Source: Flavobacteriaceae bacterium PS02337
GTDB lineage: Bacteria > Bacteroidota > Bacteroidia > Flavobacteriales > Flavobacteriaceae
Reading direction: 5' to 3'
Assembly (NCBI GenBank): GCA_029959285.1
Contig: JASCOE010000002.1
Location: 186,001-250,000 of the forward strand
DNA length: 64,000 bases
Position numbers and translations under genes: made by a program
Notes under the pieces: model-generated
Database searches by the model: none
Told to the model about the DNA's origin: nothing
What the model saw: the letters and a program-made list of their open reading frames with translations, nothing else
Part shown: positions 53,214 to 62,043 of the stretch, one piece after another
Numbering within the stretch: the first letter of the stretch is position 1
Layout: every line of letters starts with the position of its first letter

Positions 53214-53602
53214 GAAAATTAGTTTGTGTTGATGTGGTGCAAAGATAATCCCTTTTTTTAATTCTTTTGCTTATTCGAATATTTGATTCATAAAAAAATC
53301 GGCAGATTGGAATATCGCCGATTTTTCACAGATTAAATTATGTTGGTTATTGTGGTATTTCTATTTTATTTTTTCAATTTCTTAGATTAAAATTAGAAAA
53401 CTTCATGAAACTCAAATCAAGCTTAATTACTTTTTTTTCAAAATAATATCTTCTTTTCGACAAAATGCAAATTATCTCGATGAATTGCTATTTTTCAAAG
53501 ATAATTTCACAAGAAAAAAATTACTTATTTCAAAATAAACTACCATATAATTAAAAAAGTCTGCCTTAAAAGACAGACTTTAGTTAAATAAATTGTTTAC
53601 TA
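53214..53602 (-). other. 389-bp gap between purM and glutamine synthetase III
   Basis: No gene is seen. It holds a hairpin AAAATCGGC/GCCGATTTTT at about 53294-53330 and the terminator of the glutamine synthetase gene at 53553-53583. The middle is AT-rich and should hold the purM promoter. Confidence 0.55.
53553..53583 (-). terminator. Terminator after glutamine synthetase III
   Basis: Arms AAGTCTG and CAGACTT followed on the reverse strand by T-rich DNA, 20 bp after the stop. Confidence 0.75.
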
Positions 53603-55792
53603 TTATTTAGTAAACAATAATTCTCTGTATTTAGTTAGTGTCCAACTTTCGTCATCTACCAATAATTCTAATTTATCACAATGATTACGAATGTCTTCAA
53701 AATAAGGTTTTACTTTATTGCAATACGCTTCTGCCATTTTTTGAGCATCAGTCAATTGGTTTGATTTTTTTCTTTCATTGGTCATGGCTAATACTTTTGT
53801 ATTAATTCCTTCAATATGACCTGAAATTTCTTTGATTAAAGCAATCTGTTCTTTTGCAATCGTTTCAAATTCTTTCCCGAAGATTTCCTTTAATCCTTTT
53901 ACATTTTCTATTAAAGTGTTTTGGTAACGAATCGCAGTCGGAATCACATGATTTCTAGCAATATCTCCTAAAACTCTTCCTTCAATCTGGATTTTTTTAG
54001 TGTATTCTTCCAATTCAATTTCGTAACGAGCTTCTGCTTCAACATGATTAAAAATACCCAATTGCTCAAATAAGTCTAATGCTTGTTTCGAAACTTTAGC
54101 TTTTATGGCTTCTGGAGTTGTTTTGAAGTTACTCAAACCTCTTTTTGCTGCTTCTTTTTCCCAAGCTTCGCTGTAACCGTCTCCTTCAAAAAGAATCTTT
54201 TTAGATTGTTTGATGTATTCTCTTAAAACATTGAAAATAGCATCATCTTTTTTCATGTCTTTCGTATCGATCAAATTCTCCACTTCGTTTTTAAAGTCAA
54301 TTAACTGTTTTGCTACAATCGCATTTAAAGTCGTCATCGAATTCGAACAGTTTGAATTCGATCCAACAGCTCTAAACTCAAATTTATTTCCTGTAAAGGC
54401 AAAAGGCGAAGTTCTGTTACGATCGGTGTTATCTAATAATACGTCTGGAATTTTTCCAACAACATTTAATTTTAAATCTGTTTTTTCTTCTGGCGAAAGT
54501 TTTCCAGTTGTTACACTTTCCAATTCAGATAAAACTTTTGTCAATTGCGCTCCAATAAATACAGACATAATTGCTGGCGGCGCTTCATTTGCTCCTAACC
54601 TATGATCGTTACTTGCTGTTGCAATTGAGGCTCTTAATAAAGTTTCATTATCATTTACCGCTTTAATCGTATTAATAAAGAAAGTCAAAAACTGCAAATT
54701 ACTCATCGGCGTTTTGCTCGGACTTAACAAATTAACTCCAGTATCTGTAGCCAAAGACCAGTTGTTGTGTTTTCCTGAACCGTTTACACCTTTAAATGGT
54801 TTTTCATGAAATAACACTTTAAAGTCATGGCGTTCTGCAACTCTCTGCATTACATCCATCAATAAAGAGTTATGATCTACCGCTAAATTAGTTTCTTCGA
54901 AAATCGGAGCCAATTCAAACTGATTTGGTGCTACTTCGTTATGACGTGTTTTTACCGGAATTCCCAATAACATACATTCTTGCTCTAAATCTCTCATATA
55001 AGTAAGAGCGCGAGTTGGTATAGATCCAAAATAATGATCATCTAATTGCTGTCCTTTTGCAGAAGTGTGTCCTAATAAAGTTCTTCCCGTCATCATTAAA
55101 TCTGGACGTGAATTTGCTAAAGCTTTATCAATTAAAAAATACTCTTGTTCCCAACCTAAAGTTGCGGTTACCTTTTTTACGTTTTTATCAAAATATTTAC
55201 AAACTTCTGTTGCCGCTTCATCAATTGCAGATAATGCTCTTAATAAAGGTATTTTATTATCTAAAGCCTCACCTGTATAAGCGATAAATACGGTCGGAAT
55301 ACATAAAGTTGTACCATATATAAAGGCTGGCGAAGTTGGATCCCAAGCCGTGTAACCTCTTGCTTCAAATGTATTTCTGATTCCTCCATTCGGAAAACTT
55401 GATGCATCTGGTTCTTGCTGAACCAATTGCGCTCCTCCAAACTTTTCTACAGGATCACTTCCATCATAAGAAGTATCAAAAAAAGCGTCGTGTTTTTCTG
55501 CAGTTGTTCCTGTAAGCGGTTGAAACCAGTGTGTATAATGTGTAACACCTTTTGCCAAAGCCCATTCTTTCATTCCCATCGCAATATAATCTGCCAGTTT
55601 CCTATCAATTTTAGTTCCGTGCTGAATGGCATCTCTTACTCCTTTTAAAGCATCTGAAGTTAAATACTGCTTCATTGCTTTTTCATTAAATACATTTGAA
55701 CCAAAAAGATTCGATTTTCTATCAATTTCTTCAAAATGCACTGGCTTTCTGTTTGAAGCTTGTTGTAAAGCTTGGAAACGTAATGTTGACAT
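53603..55792 (-). CDS. glnN: Glutamine synthetase type III
   Basis: A 729-residue cytosolic dodecameric glutamine synthetase of the GSIII class common in Bacteroidota and cyanobacteria. It has the GSIII signature segments FEEIDRKSNLFGSNVFNEKA, ATLGWEQEYFLID (glutamate binding), ETNLAVDHNSLLMDVMQRVA and NGSGKHNNWSLATDTG (ATP/Mg site), and the C-terminal helical region. Length is normal for GSIII and nearly twice GSI. It is divergent from a second glutamine synthetase at 56222 and shares the intergenic 16-bp inverted repeat. Confidence 0.95.
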   Translation of the reverse strand: MSTLRFQALQQASNRKPVHFEEIDRKSNLFGSNVFNEKAMKQYLTSDALKGVRDAIQHGTKIDRKLADYIAMGMKEWALAKGVTHYTHWFQPLTGTTAEKHDAFFDTSYDGSDPVEKFGGAQLVQQEPDASSFPNGGIRNTFEARGYTAWDPTSPAFIYGTTLCIPTVFIAYTGEALDNKIPLLRALSAIDEAATEVCKYFDKNVKKVTATLGWEQEYFLIDKALANSRPDLMMTGRTLLGHTSAKGQQLDDHYFGSIPTRALTYMRDLEQECMLLGIPVKTRHNEVAPNQFELAPIFEETNLAVDHNSLLMDVMQRVAERHDFKVLFHEKPFKGVNGSGKHNNWSLATDTGVNLLSPSKTPMSNLQFLTFFINTIKAVNDNETLLRASIATASNDHRLGANEAPPAIMSVFIGAQLTKVLSELESVTTGKLSPEEKTDLKLNVVGKIPDVLLDNTDRNRTSPFAFTGNKFEFRAVGSNSNCSNSMTTLNAIVAKQLIDFKNEVENLIDTKDMKKDDAIFNVLREYIKQSKKILFEGDGYSEAWEKEAAKRGLSNFKTTPEAIKAKVSKQALDLFEQLGIFNHVEAEARYEIELEEYTKKIQIEGRVLGDIARNHVIPTAIRYQNTLIENVKGLKEIFGKEFETIAKEQIALIKEISGHIEGINTKVLAMTNERKKSNQLTDAQKMAEAYCNKVKPYFEDIRNHCDKLELLVDDESWTLTKYRELLFTK

Positions 55793-55805
55793 TGGTTATA
55801 TATTT

Positions 55806-55821
55806 TAAATTCGTAATAATT
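55806..55821 (-). promoter_or_regulatory. 16-bp shared element, GSIII-side copy
   Basis: AATTATTACGAATTTA read on the reverse strand, 14-29 bp upstream of the GSIII ATG. Identical to the forward copy at 56035-56050. Confidence 0.55.
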
Positions 55822-56034
55822 TTCACTAAAAAAATGAGGAACAAAGATAAGCAATAATTAAGGGTGTTTTGAATATAAATTTTAGATTTTTGAACTAGAA
55901 TATTTCAATAGAAAATGCTTTTTTCAAAGAATAATGAATGTTATACAAAGAAATATAACAAAACTGTACGGTTATATTGATTAAATAAACATTTTTTCAT
56001 AATTTCTTAACTCAGAAACTCAAAAAAGTATCGT

Positions 56035-56050
56035 AATTATTACGAATTTA
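56035..56050 (+). promoter_or_regulatory. 16-bp shared element, GSII-side copy
   Basis: AATTATTACGAATTTA read on the forward strand, 172-187 bp before the second glutamine synthetase start and part of a longer palindrome. Confidence 0.55.
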
Positions 56051-56174
56051 TTTTTTTAAGGTGAATAAAATTGCTTTTTTAAAAATATACCCCTCCCAAA
56101 ATTGCGCTTATCCAAAAAATTATAGTTCAATAAACAAAATAGCCCCCTAATTTTTAGGACTAAAAAAATAAATC

Positions 56175-56182
56175 TATATTTG
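56175..56182 (+). promoter_or_regulatory. -7 box TATATTTG of the second glutamine synthetase
   Basis: A perfect TAnnTTTG box, 40 bp before the ATG at 56222. No TTG -33 is seen, which may mean it needs an activator. Confidence 0.45.
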
Positions 56183-56221
56183 ACCCAACGAAAAAAAACA
56201 AAAAAATTAATTTATATTATT

Positions 56222-57238
56222 ATGGCTAAAATTAAGTTAGAGTACATTTGGTTAGATGGATATGAACCAACTCAAAATCTTAGAAGTAAAACTAAAGTTG
56301 AAGAACATGAAAATTTCAAAGGAACATTAGAAGAACTTGGAAATTGGTCATTTGATGGTTCGTCAACAAAACAAGCTGAAGGTGGTTCTTCTGACTGTCT
56401 TTTAGTTCCTGTTGCAATTTATCCAGATCCAACTCGTATTAACGGATATTTAGTTATGTCTGAAGTTATGTACGCTGATGGAACTCCACACCCTTCTAAC
56501 GGTAGAGCTACAATTGATGATGATAATGATGATTTTTGGTTTGGTTTCGAACAAGAATACTTCATCATGGATACTAAAACTTTATTGCCTTTAGGTTTCC
56601 CAGTTGGAGGTTATCCTGCTCCACAAGGAATGTACTACTGTTCAGTAGGTGGAAAAAATACACACGGAAGAAAATTAGTTGAAGAGCATGCTGATTTATG
56701 TATCGCTGCTGGAATCAACTTTGAAGGAATCAATCAAGAGGTTGCTTGTGGACAATGGGAATTCCAATTATTCGCTAAAGGTGCTAAGAAAGCTGGAGAC
56801 GAAATCTGGGTTGCTCGTTACCTATTAGACCGTTTGACTGAGAAATATGGTTACTATATTGAATATCACCCAAAACCTCTAGGAGATACAGACTGGAATG
56901 GTTCTGGAATGCATGCTAACTTCTCTAATGAAGTATTAAGAACATGTGGAGACCAAGCAACTTACGAAAGAATTTGCGAAGCTTTCCGTCCTGTAACTGC
57001 TGAGCATATCGCGGTTTACGGAGCTTACAACGATCAACGTTTAACTGGTAAACACGAAACTGCATCTATCCACGATTTCTCTTACGGAGTTTCAGACAGA
57101 GGATGTTCTATCAGAATTCCTTTAATGACTGTTCAAAAAGGATGGAAAGGATGGTTGGAAGACAGAAGACCAGCTTCAAACGGAGACCCTTACAAAATTG
57201 CAGCTAGAATTATCAAAACTGTTAACTCAGCACTATAA
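56222..57238 (+). CDS. Glutamine synthetase, type II-like (eukaryote type)
   Basis: A 338-residue cytosolic enzyme of the GSII-like class. It starts MAKIKLEYIWLDGY with NWSFDGSSTKQAEGGSSDC in the N-terminal beta-grasp domain, then FGFEQEYFIMD, GINQEVACGQWEFQLF, HAN and PLGDTDWNGSGMHANFS (active-site loop) and SDRGCSIRIPLM. ATG at 56222 is favoured; an upstream ATG at 56180 adds 14 unrelated residues. Two synthetases of different classes side by side suggest nitrogen-dependent division of labour. Confidence 0.93.
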   Translation: MAKIKLEYIWLDGYEPTQNLRSKTKVEEHENFKGTLEELGNWSFDGSSTKQAEGGSSDCLLVPVAIYPDPTRINGYLVMSEVMYADGTPHPSNGRATIDDDNDDFWFGFEQEYFIMDTKTLLPLGFPVGGYPAPQGMYYCSVGGKNTHGRKLVEEHADLCIAAGINFEGINQEVACGQWEFQLFAKGAKKAGDEIWVARYLLDRLTEKYGYYIEYHPKPLGDTDWNGSGMHANFSNEVLRTCGDQATYERICEAFRPVTAEHIAVYGAYNDQRLTGKHETASIHDFSYGVSDRGCSIRIPLMTVQKGWKGWLEDRRPASNGDPYKIAARIIKTVNSAL

Positions 57239-57262
57239 TTCAAAGCTTAAATTATATTATAG

Positions 57263-57297
57263 AAAATGCCAGCATTATTTGCTGGCATTTTTTTTTA
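57263..57297 (+). terminator. Terminator after the second glutamine synthetase
   Basis: ATGCCAGC and GCTGGCAT arms, short loop, then a long T run. Confidence 0.85.
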
Positions 57298-57419
57298 TAA
57301 TTAAATCTTAATAAACCACAAAATCTTGATTTTTAAACTTTAAAATACTAACTTTAAAACTATTAACTCTCAATTAATACTCATAACCTAGTTTTGTAAT
57401 TCATTTAAAAACAAAAACT

Positions 57420-58388
57420 ATGATAGTCTGGATTTTATTTTTGGTTGCCGTCTTTTTTATTCTTGCTTTAGATTTAGGCGTATTCAACAAAACACCCCAT
57501 ATTATTAGTACCAAAGAAGCCAGCAAATGGACCTTAATCTGGGTTACTATGTCCTTTTTATTTTCTGGAGTTATTTATTGGCTGTACACTACAAGTTATA
57601 TTGAAAATCCGGATAGTTTAAAACCAGCCGTTGCGGCGATGAAATTTATTACCGGGTATTTAATTGAACTTTCGTTAAGCGTTGATAATATTTTTGTAAT
57701 TGCCATTATTTTTGCTTCGTTTAAAATTCCGCAAAAATACCAGCACCGAGTTTTGTTTTGGGGAATATTGGGCGCCATTGTTTTCCGTGGTTTGATGATT
57801 TTCTTTGGTGTTATGTTAATCAATAAATTTACTTGGACGACTTACGTTTTCGGACTATTTCTTCTTTTTACCGCTGCAAAAATGTTGTTTTCTGGTGAAG
57901 ATGAAGATTTTCACCCAAAAGATTCCTTTATTTATAAAATGCTAGGAAAAATTATTCCGATTACTTCAGAAACAGATGGCGAGAAATTTTTCATCAGAAC
58001 AGAAAAAGGAAAAAAAGCAGCGACTTCGCTATTTGTAGCTCTAATTGTAATTGAAGTAATGGATGTTCTTTTTGCTGTAGATAGTGTTCCCGCGATTTTA
58101 GCTATTACTTCTGATCCCTTTTTAGTATTCAGCTCTAATATTTTTGCCATTTTAGGATTACGTTCTATGTATTTCTTCTTAGCCAATATGCTGGCGAAAT
58201 TCAGTTATTTAGAATACAGCTTGGTTGCTATTTTAGCTTTCGTCGGATTAAAAATGCTCCTACACGATTGGATCCACGTGCCAGAATGGGCTTCTTTAGG
58301 ATTTATCGCTTTGTCACTTTTAGTGGGAATATTGGTTTCGCTGAAATTTGGAGAAGAAAAAGTATTGACAGATTCGGATAAAGATTAA
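57420..58388 (+). CDS. TerC/Alx family membrane protein
   Basis: A 322-residue inner-membrane protein with about nine hydrophobic segments. The hallmark ELSLSVDNIFVIAIIF (about 78-93) and DVLFAVDSVPAILAI (about 217-231) carry the conserved Asp residues of the TerC/Alx manganese exporter family. Tellurite resistance is the historical name; manganese transport is the better reading. Shares a bidirectional terminator (58411) with the next, convergent gene. Confidence 0.9.
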   Translation: MIVWILFLVAVFFILALDLGVFNKTPHIISTKEASKWTLIWVTMSFLFSGVIYWLYTTSYIENPDSLKPAVAAMKFITGYLIELSLSVDNIFVIAIIFASFKIPQKYQHRVLFWGILGAIVFRGLMIFFGVMLINKFTWTTYVFGLFLLFTAAKMLFSGEDEDFHPKDSFIYKMLGKIIPITSETDGEKFFIRTEKGKKAATSLFVALIVIEVMDVLFAVDSVPAILAITSDPFLVFSSNIFAILGLRSMYFFLANMLAKFSYLEYSLVAILAFVGLKMLLHDWIHVPEWASLGFIALSLLVGILVSLKFGEEKVLTDSDKD

Positions 58389-58410
58389 GTTTTGGAAATA
58401 TATAATCATA

Positions 58411-58442
58411 AAAAAAGGAAATCTTTCGATTTCCTTTTTTTT
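58411..58442. terminator. Bidirectional terminator
   Basis: GGAAATC and GATTTCC arms around TTTC, with A and T runs on either side, between convergent terC and the lipoprotein gene. Confidence 0.85.
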
Positions 58443-58460
58443 GTGTATTTCAATTAAAAA

Positions 58461-58964
58461 TTAATTTAACTTCTTAACATTACTATCATCAATGTTATAT
58501 CTTTTAATAACTTCATTATAATTTGAATAATCAGGTTTATTAGCTGATTTTCCAAAAACAGTTCCTGGAATAATAACTACTCTAAAAGTTTTATTATTTG
58601 TAAATGAAGCAGGCAATGAACTCAATGTAAGATTAGAGTCAATAAAAATTGAAAATTGATCAAATGAAAAATCAAAATTATATTGTGCTGTTCCATTATT
58701 GAAATAATAAACTTGAGGCAAAAGTGCCCAAGTATCTATCCCATTATTTGTATTAACTAATTCATATACCAAAATGTTATCATTAACACCTATTACTGGA
58801 TTCAAAACAAAAGTTCTTCCATAATTATTAGCACTAGTAAAATCGAAGGTAACTTCAAAAATTTCATTAGCATCGCCATCTCTTCCTGGAGGTCCTTCCG
58901 GTCCTTCACAACTCGAAAATGCAATTAAACCAATAACTGCAAATAGTGTAAGTATCTTTTTCAT
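58461..58964 (-). CDS. Lipoprotein with a short collagen-like segment
   Basis: A 167-residue lipoprotein (lipobox FSSC). Immediately after the lipid Cys comes a short run of GXX triplets (GPEGPPGRDGDAN), as in many short Bacteroidota collagen-like lipoproteins, then a beta-rich domain (EIFEVTFDFTSANNYGRTF, NVVIPGTVFGKS-like end). Function unknown. Confidence 0.75.
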   Translation of the reverse strand: MKKILTLFAVIGLIAFSSCEGPEGPPGRDGDANEIFEVTFDFTSANNYGRTFVLNPVIGVNDNILVYELVNTNNGIDTWALLPQVYYFNNGTAQYNFDFSFDQFSIFIDSNLTLSSLPASFTNNKTFRVVIIPGTVFGKSANKPDYSNYNEVIKRYNIDDSNVKKLN

Positions 58965-59055
58965 AATTATTTTTTTTTAAAGGATTATACTATAAAGATA
59001 TTCCAAAAATCAAACCAAAAAAAGTGATTCGGTTTATTTTATGTAAAAAAAGACT

Positions 59056-59925
59056 TTATTTTTTTGCAGTTACCTGATTTTTAAGCAATATTTTATTGAA
59101 AAATAACACATGATACGGTAATGAGTTTTCCCAATAATCCCAAGTATGTGCTCCTGGACGTTCTGTATAATCGTGATCTACTTTCGTATACACCAATCTT
59201 CTGTGTAATTCTCTATTTGGTTCAATTAAAAAATCATCAACCCCGCAATCTATAACCAAAGGAAGTTTGTTGGCTTTTAATTTATCAATCATTCCTAACA
59301 CGGCATGTTGTTCATACAATTCTGTGCTTCCGCTTCTGTCTCCAAAAACAGGTTGCATTAATTTAACAACTTGCGCAGAAGAATCTCTATTCAACATTAC
59401 ACTCATATCTACAGCGCCGCTCATACTTCCAGCCGCGCAAAATAAATCTGGATGTTTCGCAGATAAATACAAAGCGCCGTGTCCGCCCATAGAAAGACCT
59501 GTAATTACTCTTCCGTTTTTATTGGCAATTGTTCTGTACGTTTTATCTACTTTTTGAATAACTTCTTGAGTTATAAAAGTCTCAAACTGACTTTCTTTGT
59601 TTACCGGACTATCCAAATAAAAACTAAACGTTTCTCCTTCTGGCATTACAATAATCATATTATACTGATCTGCAAGATTGTGCACTAATTTTTTATTTGG
59701 AGTATTTTTAAGCCAATCGCTAAAATGTCCGTAAGCTCCGTGCAATAAATACATTACAGGATAAATCGTTTTACCTTTAGTATAAGAATTTGGCAACACA
59801 ACAGCAGCTTTATAGGTTTTACCCATTGCTGTGCTCGCAACTTGTAAAGTGTCTACTTTTGCTGCGTATGTCATGGTGGTAAGACAAAGCAAAAATGCAG
59901 ACAACAGCATTTTAAATTTTTTCAT
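59056..59925 (-). CDS. Exported esterase (esterase D/feruloyl esterase-like alpha/beta hydrolase)
   Basis: A 289-residue alpha/beta hydrolase, signal peptide ending near TYAAK. The nucleophile Ser145 is in GLSMGGHG; the Asp and His triad partners are DCGVDDFL (about 225) and RPGAHTWDYW (about 262). The YPVMYLLHGAYGHFSDW region is typical of esterase D/tributyrin esterase-type enzymes. Substrate unknown; acetyl or feruloyl esters of polysaccharides are plausible. Confidence 0.87.
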   Translation of the reverse strand: MKKFKMLLSAFLLCLTTMTYAAKVDTLQVASTAMGKTYKAAVVLPNSYTKGKTIYPVMYLLHGAYGHFSDWLKNTPNKKLVHNLADQYNMIIVMPEGETFSFYLDSPVNKESQFETFITQEVIQKVDKTYRTIANKNGRVITGLSMGGHGALYLSAKHPDLFCAAGSMSGAVDMSVMLNRDSSAQVVKLMQPVFGDRSGSTELYEQHAVLGMIDKLKANKLPLVIDCGVDDFLIEPNRELHRRLVYTKVDHDYTERPGAHTWDYWENSLPYHVLFFNKILLKNQVTAKK

Positions 59926-60017
59926 TTTATGTTTTTTTTCTGATTACGGAATGTAAATATAACTTTTTTCAGAATAGCATATATGAAAAATCCGACCTTG
60001 ATTAACGCTAAAAGAAA

Positions 60018-60166
60018 TAGCCACAAATTCACGAATTTCATTATTGAGTGATTTGATCAGAAATGAATTTCGTCAATTGATTAGTAATAATCAGTGTAAT
60101 TCGTACAAGACAAAAAAAGCCACGAATTCATGAATTTATTTAATATTAATTCGTGAATTCGTGGCT
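60018..60166. repeat. GCCACGAATT inverted repeat
   Basis: The right part (60119-60166) is a near-perfect foldback with arms GCCACGAATTCATGAATT and AATTCGTGAATTCGTGGC. A degenerate copy of the arm is at 60018-60045. The element lies between the esterase and AraC genes. Confidence 0.65.
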
Positions 60167-60187
60167 AAAAATCTTTTAAATAATTAA

Positions 60188-61057
60188 TTAGCTAATTATA
60201 ATCTTATGTTCGTGACGGTATTGCGAAGCACTTTTACCTGTATATTGTTTGAATGATTTACTGAAATGGCTAAAATTGTTAAAACCACTTTCGTAACAAA
60301 CCTCATTAATACTCATTGGCTGTTCTGCTAAAAGTTTAGATGCGTGCACCAATCTGTATTCATTTACAAACTCTGTAAATGTTTTGTTTGAAATCTTTTT
60401 AAAATATCGACAGAACGAAGGCGTAGTCATACTTACCAAACTCGAAACTTCGTCTATAGAAATTGATTCTTGAAAATGATCTTTCACAAAATTAAAAACC
60501 ACATTTATACGATCGTTATCTTGAGTTTGAAGTTCTAATGAAAATCCGTCGGCATTTAAAATGGTATAATCCTCAGCCGATTCCAATTCGTCTAAAACAC
60601 TCAAAAGTGTCATAAGACGTTGAAACGGAGGTTCATTTTCCATCATTTCAATTTTTTTTCCAATACGTTTTTTTGTTTCACCTCCAAAAGCGATTCCGCC
60701 TTTAGCTTGGTTCAAAATATTCTGAACTCTTTTCATTTCTGGAGCAACAAAAAAGTCACTTCCTAAAAATTCAGGTTTTATATGAATAACAGTTTCTGTT
60801 GTATTTCCTGTTTGTTCATTTGTAAAACCGCAATGCGGCAAATTAGCTCCTATTAAAAGTAAACTACCATTGGTATAATAAGAAACATGGCTTCCTATTT
60901 GTCTCTTCCCTGCCCCACCATTAATATATACCAACTCGATCTCTGGATGATAATGCCATAAATGAGCTTTGCTATTGGTCTTTTCGGCGTGTTTAGCGTA
61001 GGTAAAAGAACTTCCGTATGAGTTAGTTATCACTTCAAGAGCTGGGGCAATTGTCTT
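60188..61057 (-). CDS. AraC family transcription regulator with cupin domain
   Basis: A 289-residue regulator. The N-terminal cupin has AHLWHYHPEIELVYINGGAGKRQIGSH; the C-terminal AraC DNA-binding domain (about 190-285) has VSSLVSMTTPSFCRYFKKIS and INEVCYESGFNNFSHFSKSFK with the typical PxxYR-like end (SASQYRHEH). ATG at 61057 (MKTIAPALEV) is preferred over an upstream ATG at 61102, as the extra 15 residues are hydrophobic and non-conserved. A 39-bp motif 60 bp upstream, also present before the three tandem paralogs, suggests that it regulates itself and them. Confidence 0.9.
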   Translation of the reverse strand, partial: KTIAPALEVITNSYGSSFTYAKHAEKTNSKAHLWHYHPEIELVYINGGAGKRQIGSHVSYYTNGSLLLIGANLPHCGFTNEQTGNTTETVIHIKPEFLGSDFFVAPEMKRVQNILNQAKGGIAFGGETKKRIGKKIEMMENEPPFQRLMTLLSVLDELESAEDYTILNADGFSLELQTQDNDRINVVFNFVKDHFQESISIDEVSSLVSMTTPSFCRYFKKISNKTFTEFVNEYRLVHASKLLAEQPMSINEVCYESGFNNFSHFSKSFKQYTGKSASQYRHEHKIIIS

Positions 61058-61117
61058 CATGATAATTTCTTTAAAAAATAATAGCAAATTTAACAAAAAC
61101 ACCTAAAATAATTTAAA

Positions 61118-61156
61118 TTTTAACCTATAACGGTTTCGTAAATGAGAATTTTGCAT
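61118..61156 (+). promoter_or_regulatory. 39-bp motif copy 0 (araC side)
   Basis: Contains AACCTATAACGGTT followed by TCGTAAATGAGAA. It differs from copies 1-2 at two positions near its end (TTTTGCAT instead of TATAGCAT). 60 bp upstream of the araC ATG. Confidence 0.7.
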
Positions 61157-61380
61157 TAAAATTCAACATTTTACACTGATGATTTTTCATCAAAACAGAC
61201 ATTTTTTTAGAGTCTCGTTTTTTTCTTTCACTTTTTTTTAAGAAATCATATTTTAAAGTGTGATTTTATACCGATATGGTATTTTTTGTAGGAAAGAAGG
61301 AAATTTTAAGAAGAATCAAATTTTGAATAAACTTTGAAAAATAACAACCAAATTAACAGAAACATAACATTAAACGCAAA

Positions 61381-61419
61381 TTTTAACCTATAACGGTTTC
61401 GTAAATGAGAATATAGCAT
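61381..61419 (+). promoter_or_regulatory. 39-bp motif copy 1 (paralog 1)
   Basis: Same core AACCTATAACGGTT. Its end is exactly 45 bp from the -7 box start of paralog 1. Confidence 0.75.
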
Positions 61420-61463
61420 AGAAATTGGAAAATATAGTTGTTAAAATAACACACATGCTGCTA

Positions 61464-61471
61464 TAACTTTG
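61464..61471 (+). promoter_or_regulatory. -7 box TAACTTTG of paralog 1
   Basis: A perfect TAnnTTTG box, 46 bp before the ATG. A TTG (61438-61440) is 23 bp upstream. Confidence 0.55.
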
Positions 61472-61509
61472 CCTCAGAGAATTGAAACAAAAATTTAAAC
61501 ACTAAGAAT

Positions 61510-61875
61510 ATGAAAAAGATTATGAAATTAAGTTTAGTATGTGCGGTACTTTTAACTGGAATGAGTACTTATGCAATTGATGGAAATGAAGCATTAAATC
61601 TTCATGTATTAAAAGGAAATGGCAAGGTTATTGCATTTGGAATTAATCAGATTCAAAAAGCTGTTATCAGCATCTATGATACTAATGGTAATTTAATCTA
61701 CACTGAAAATGCTTCTGGAAAGGAAGGAATTTTAAGAACTTTCAGTTTAGAAGAATTTCCACAAGGAAAATATATCTTAGAAGTTGCTGACAATTACAAA
61801 AAAGTAAAATACGATATTACTGTAGATGCTAAGAATTCAATTTTGTCTTCTAAAGGAGTTTCTTCAGTAAACTAA
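61510..61875 (+). CDS. Small secreted beta-sandwich protein, paralog 1
   Basis: A 121-residue exported protein: signal peptide to TYA, then one domain of about 90 residues. The domain has AVISIYDTNGNLIYTENASG and GILRTFSLEEFPQGKYILEV, strand patterns typical of T9SS C-terminal sorting domains and DUF3244-like beta-sandwiches. There is no catalytic motif. The C-terminus is shorter than in paralogs 2 and 3. Function unknown; it may be a secreted or surface adhesin-like domain. First of three tandem copies. Confidence 0.75.
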   Translation: MKKIMKLSLVCAVLLTGMSTYAIDGNEALNLHVLKGNGKVIAFGINQIQKAVISIYDTNGNLIYTENASGKEGILRTFSLEEFPQGKYILEVADNYKKVKYDITVDAKNSILSSKGVSSVN

Positions 61876-61987
61876 GAAAATATTAAAGTTAAGTGCTACT
61901 CTTCACGGCACTTAAAAATTTTATACTCTAATACAGTATAAAAAGTGAGGTTAGATAGTTAGTAAGTTAAAAACTTTCAAAAGTTTT

Positions 61988-62025
61988 AAAAACAGCTCTT
62001 TGTGGTTACTGAGCTGTTTTTTTTT
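61988..62025 (+). terminator. Terminator of paralog 1
   Basis: AACAGCTC and GAGCTGTT arms around a 12-nt loop, then a T run. The loop is identical in paralog 2. Confidence 0.8.
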
Positions 62026-62043
62026 GCTTTATACTTTTTTAAA

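Larger units (their letters stand above)
55793..56221. promoter_or_regulatory. 429-bp divergent control region of the two glutamine synthetases
   Basis: No gene is seen. It contains one copy of a 16-bp sequence on each strand (55806-55821 reverse, 56035-56050 forward), a 15-bp palindrome TCGTAATTATTACGA (56031-56045) overlapping the second copy, and a forward -7 box TATATTTG (56175-56182). Confidence 0.6.
61058..61509. promoter_or_regulatory. Control region between araC and paralog 1
   Basis: No gene is seen. It holds two 39-bp motif copies (61118-61156 and 61381-61419), a TACCGATATGGTA palindrome near 61271-61283 and the paralog 1 -7 box (61464-61471). The first motif copy has no matching -7 box 45 bp away and is closer to araC. 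Confidence 0.6.

Noticed and set aside
54210-54605. A 131-residue forward frame inside glutamine synthetase III
   Set aside because: Antisense shadow of a highly conserved enzyme.
57420-58388. Tellurite resistance island
   Set aside because: TerC stands alone without terABDEZ; better read as an Alx-type manganese exporter.
61118-61210. A fourth functional paralog promoter after motif copy 0
   Set aside because: At the conserved 45-bp distance the sequence is a T run rather than a TAnnTTnG box, and no paralog coding region follows before 61510.
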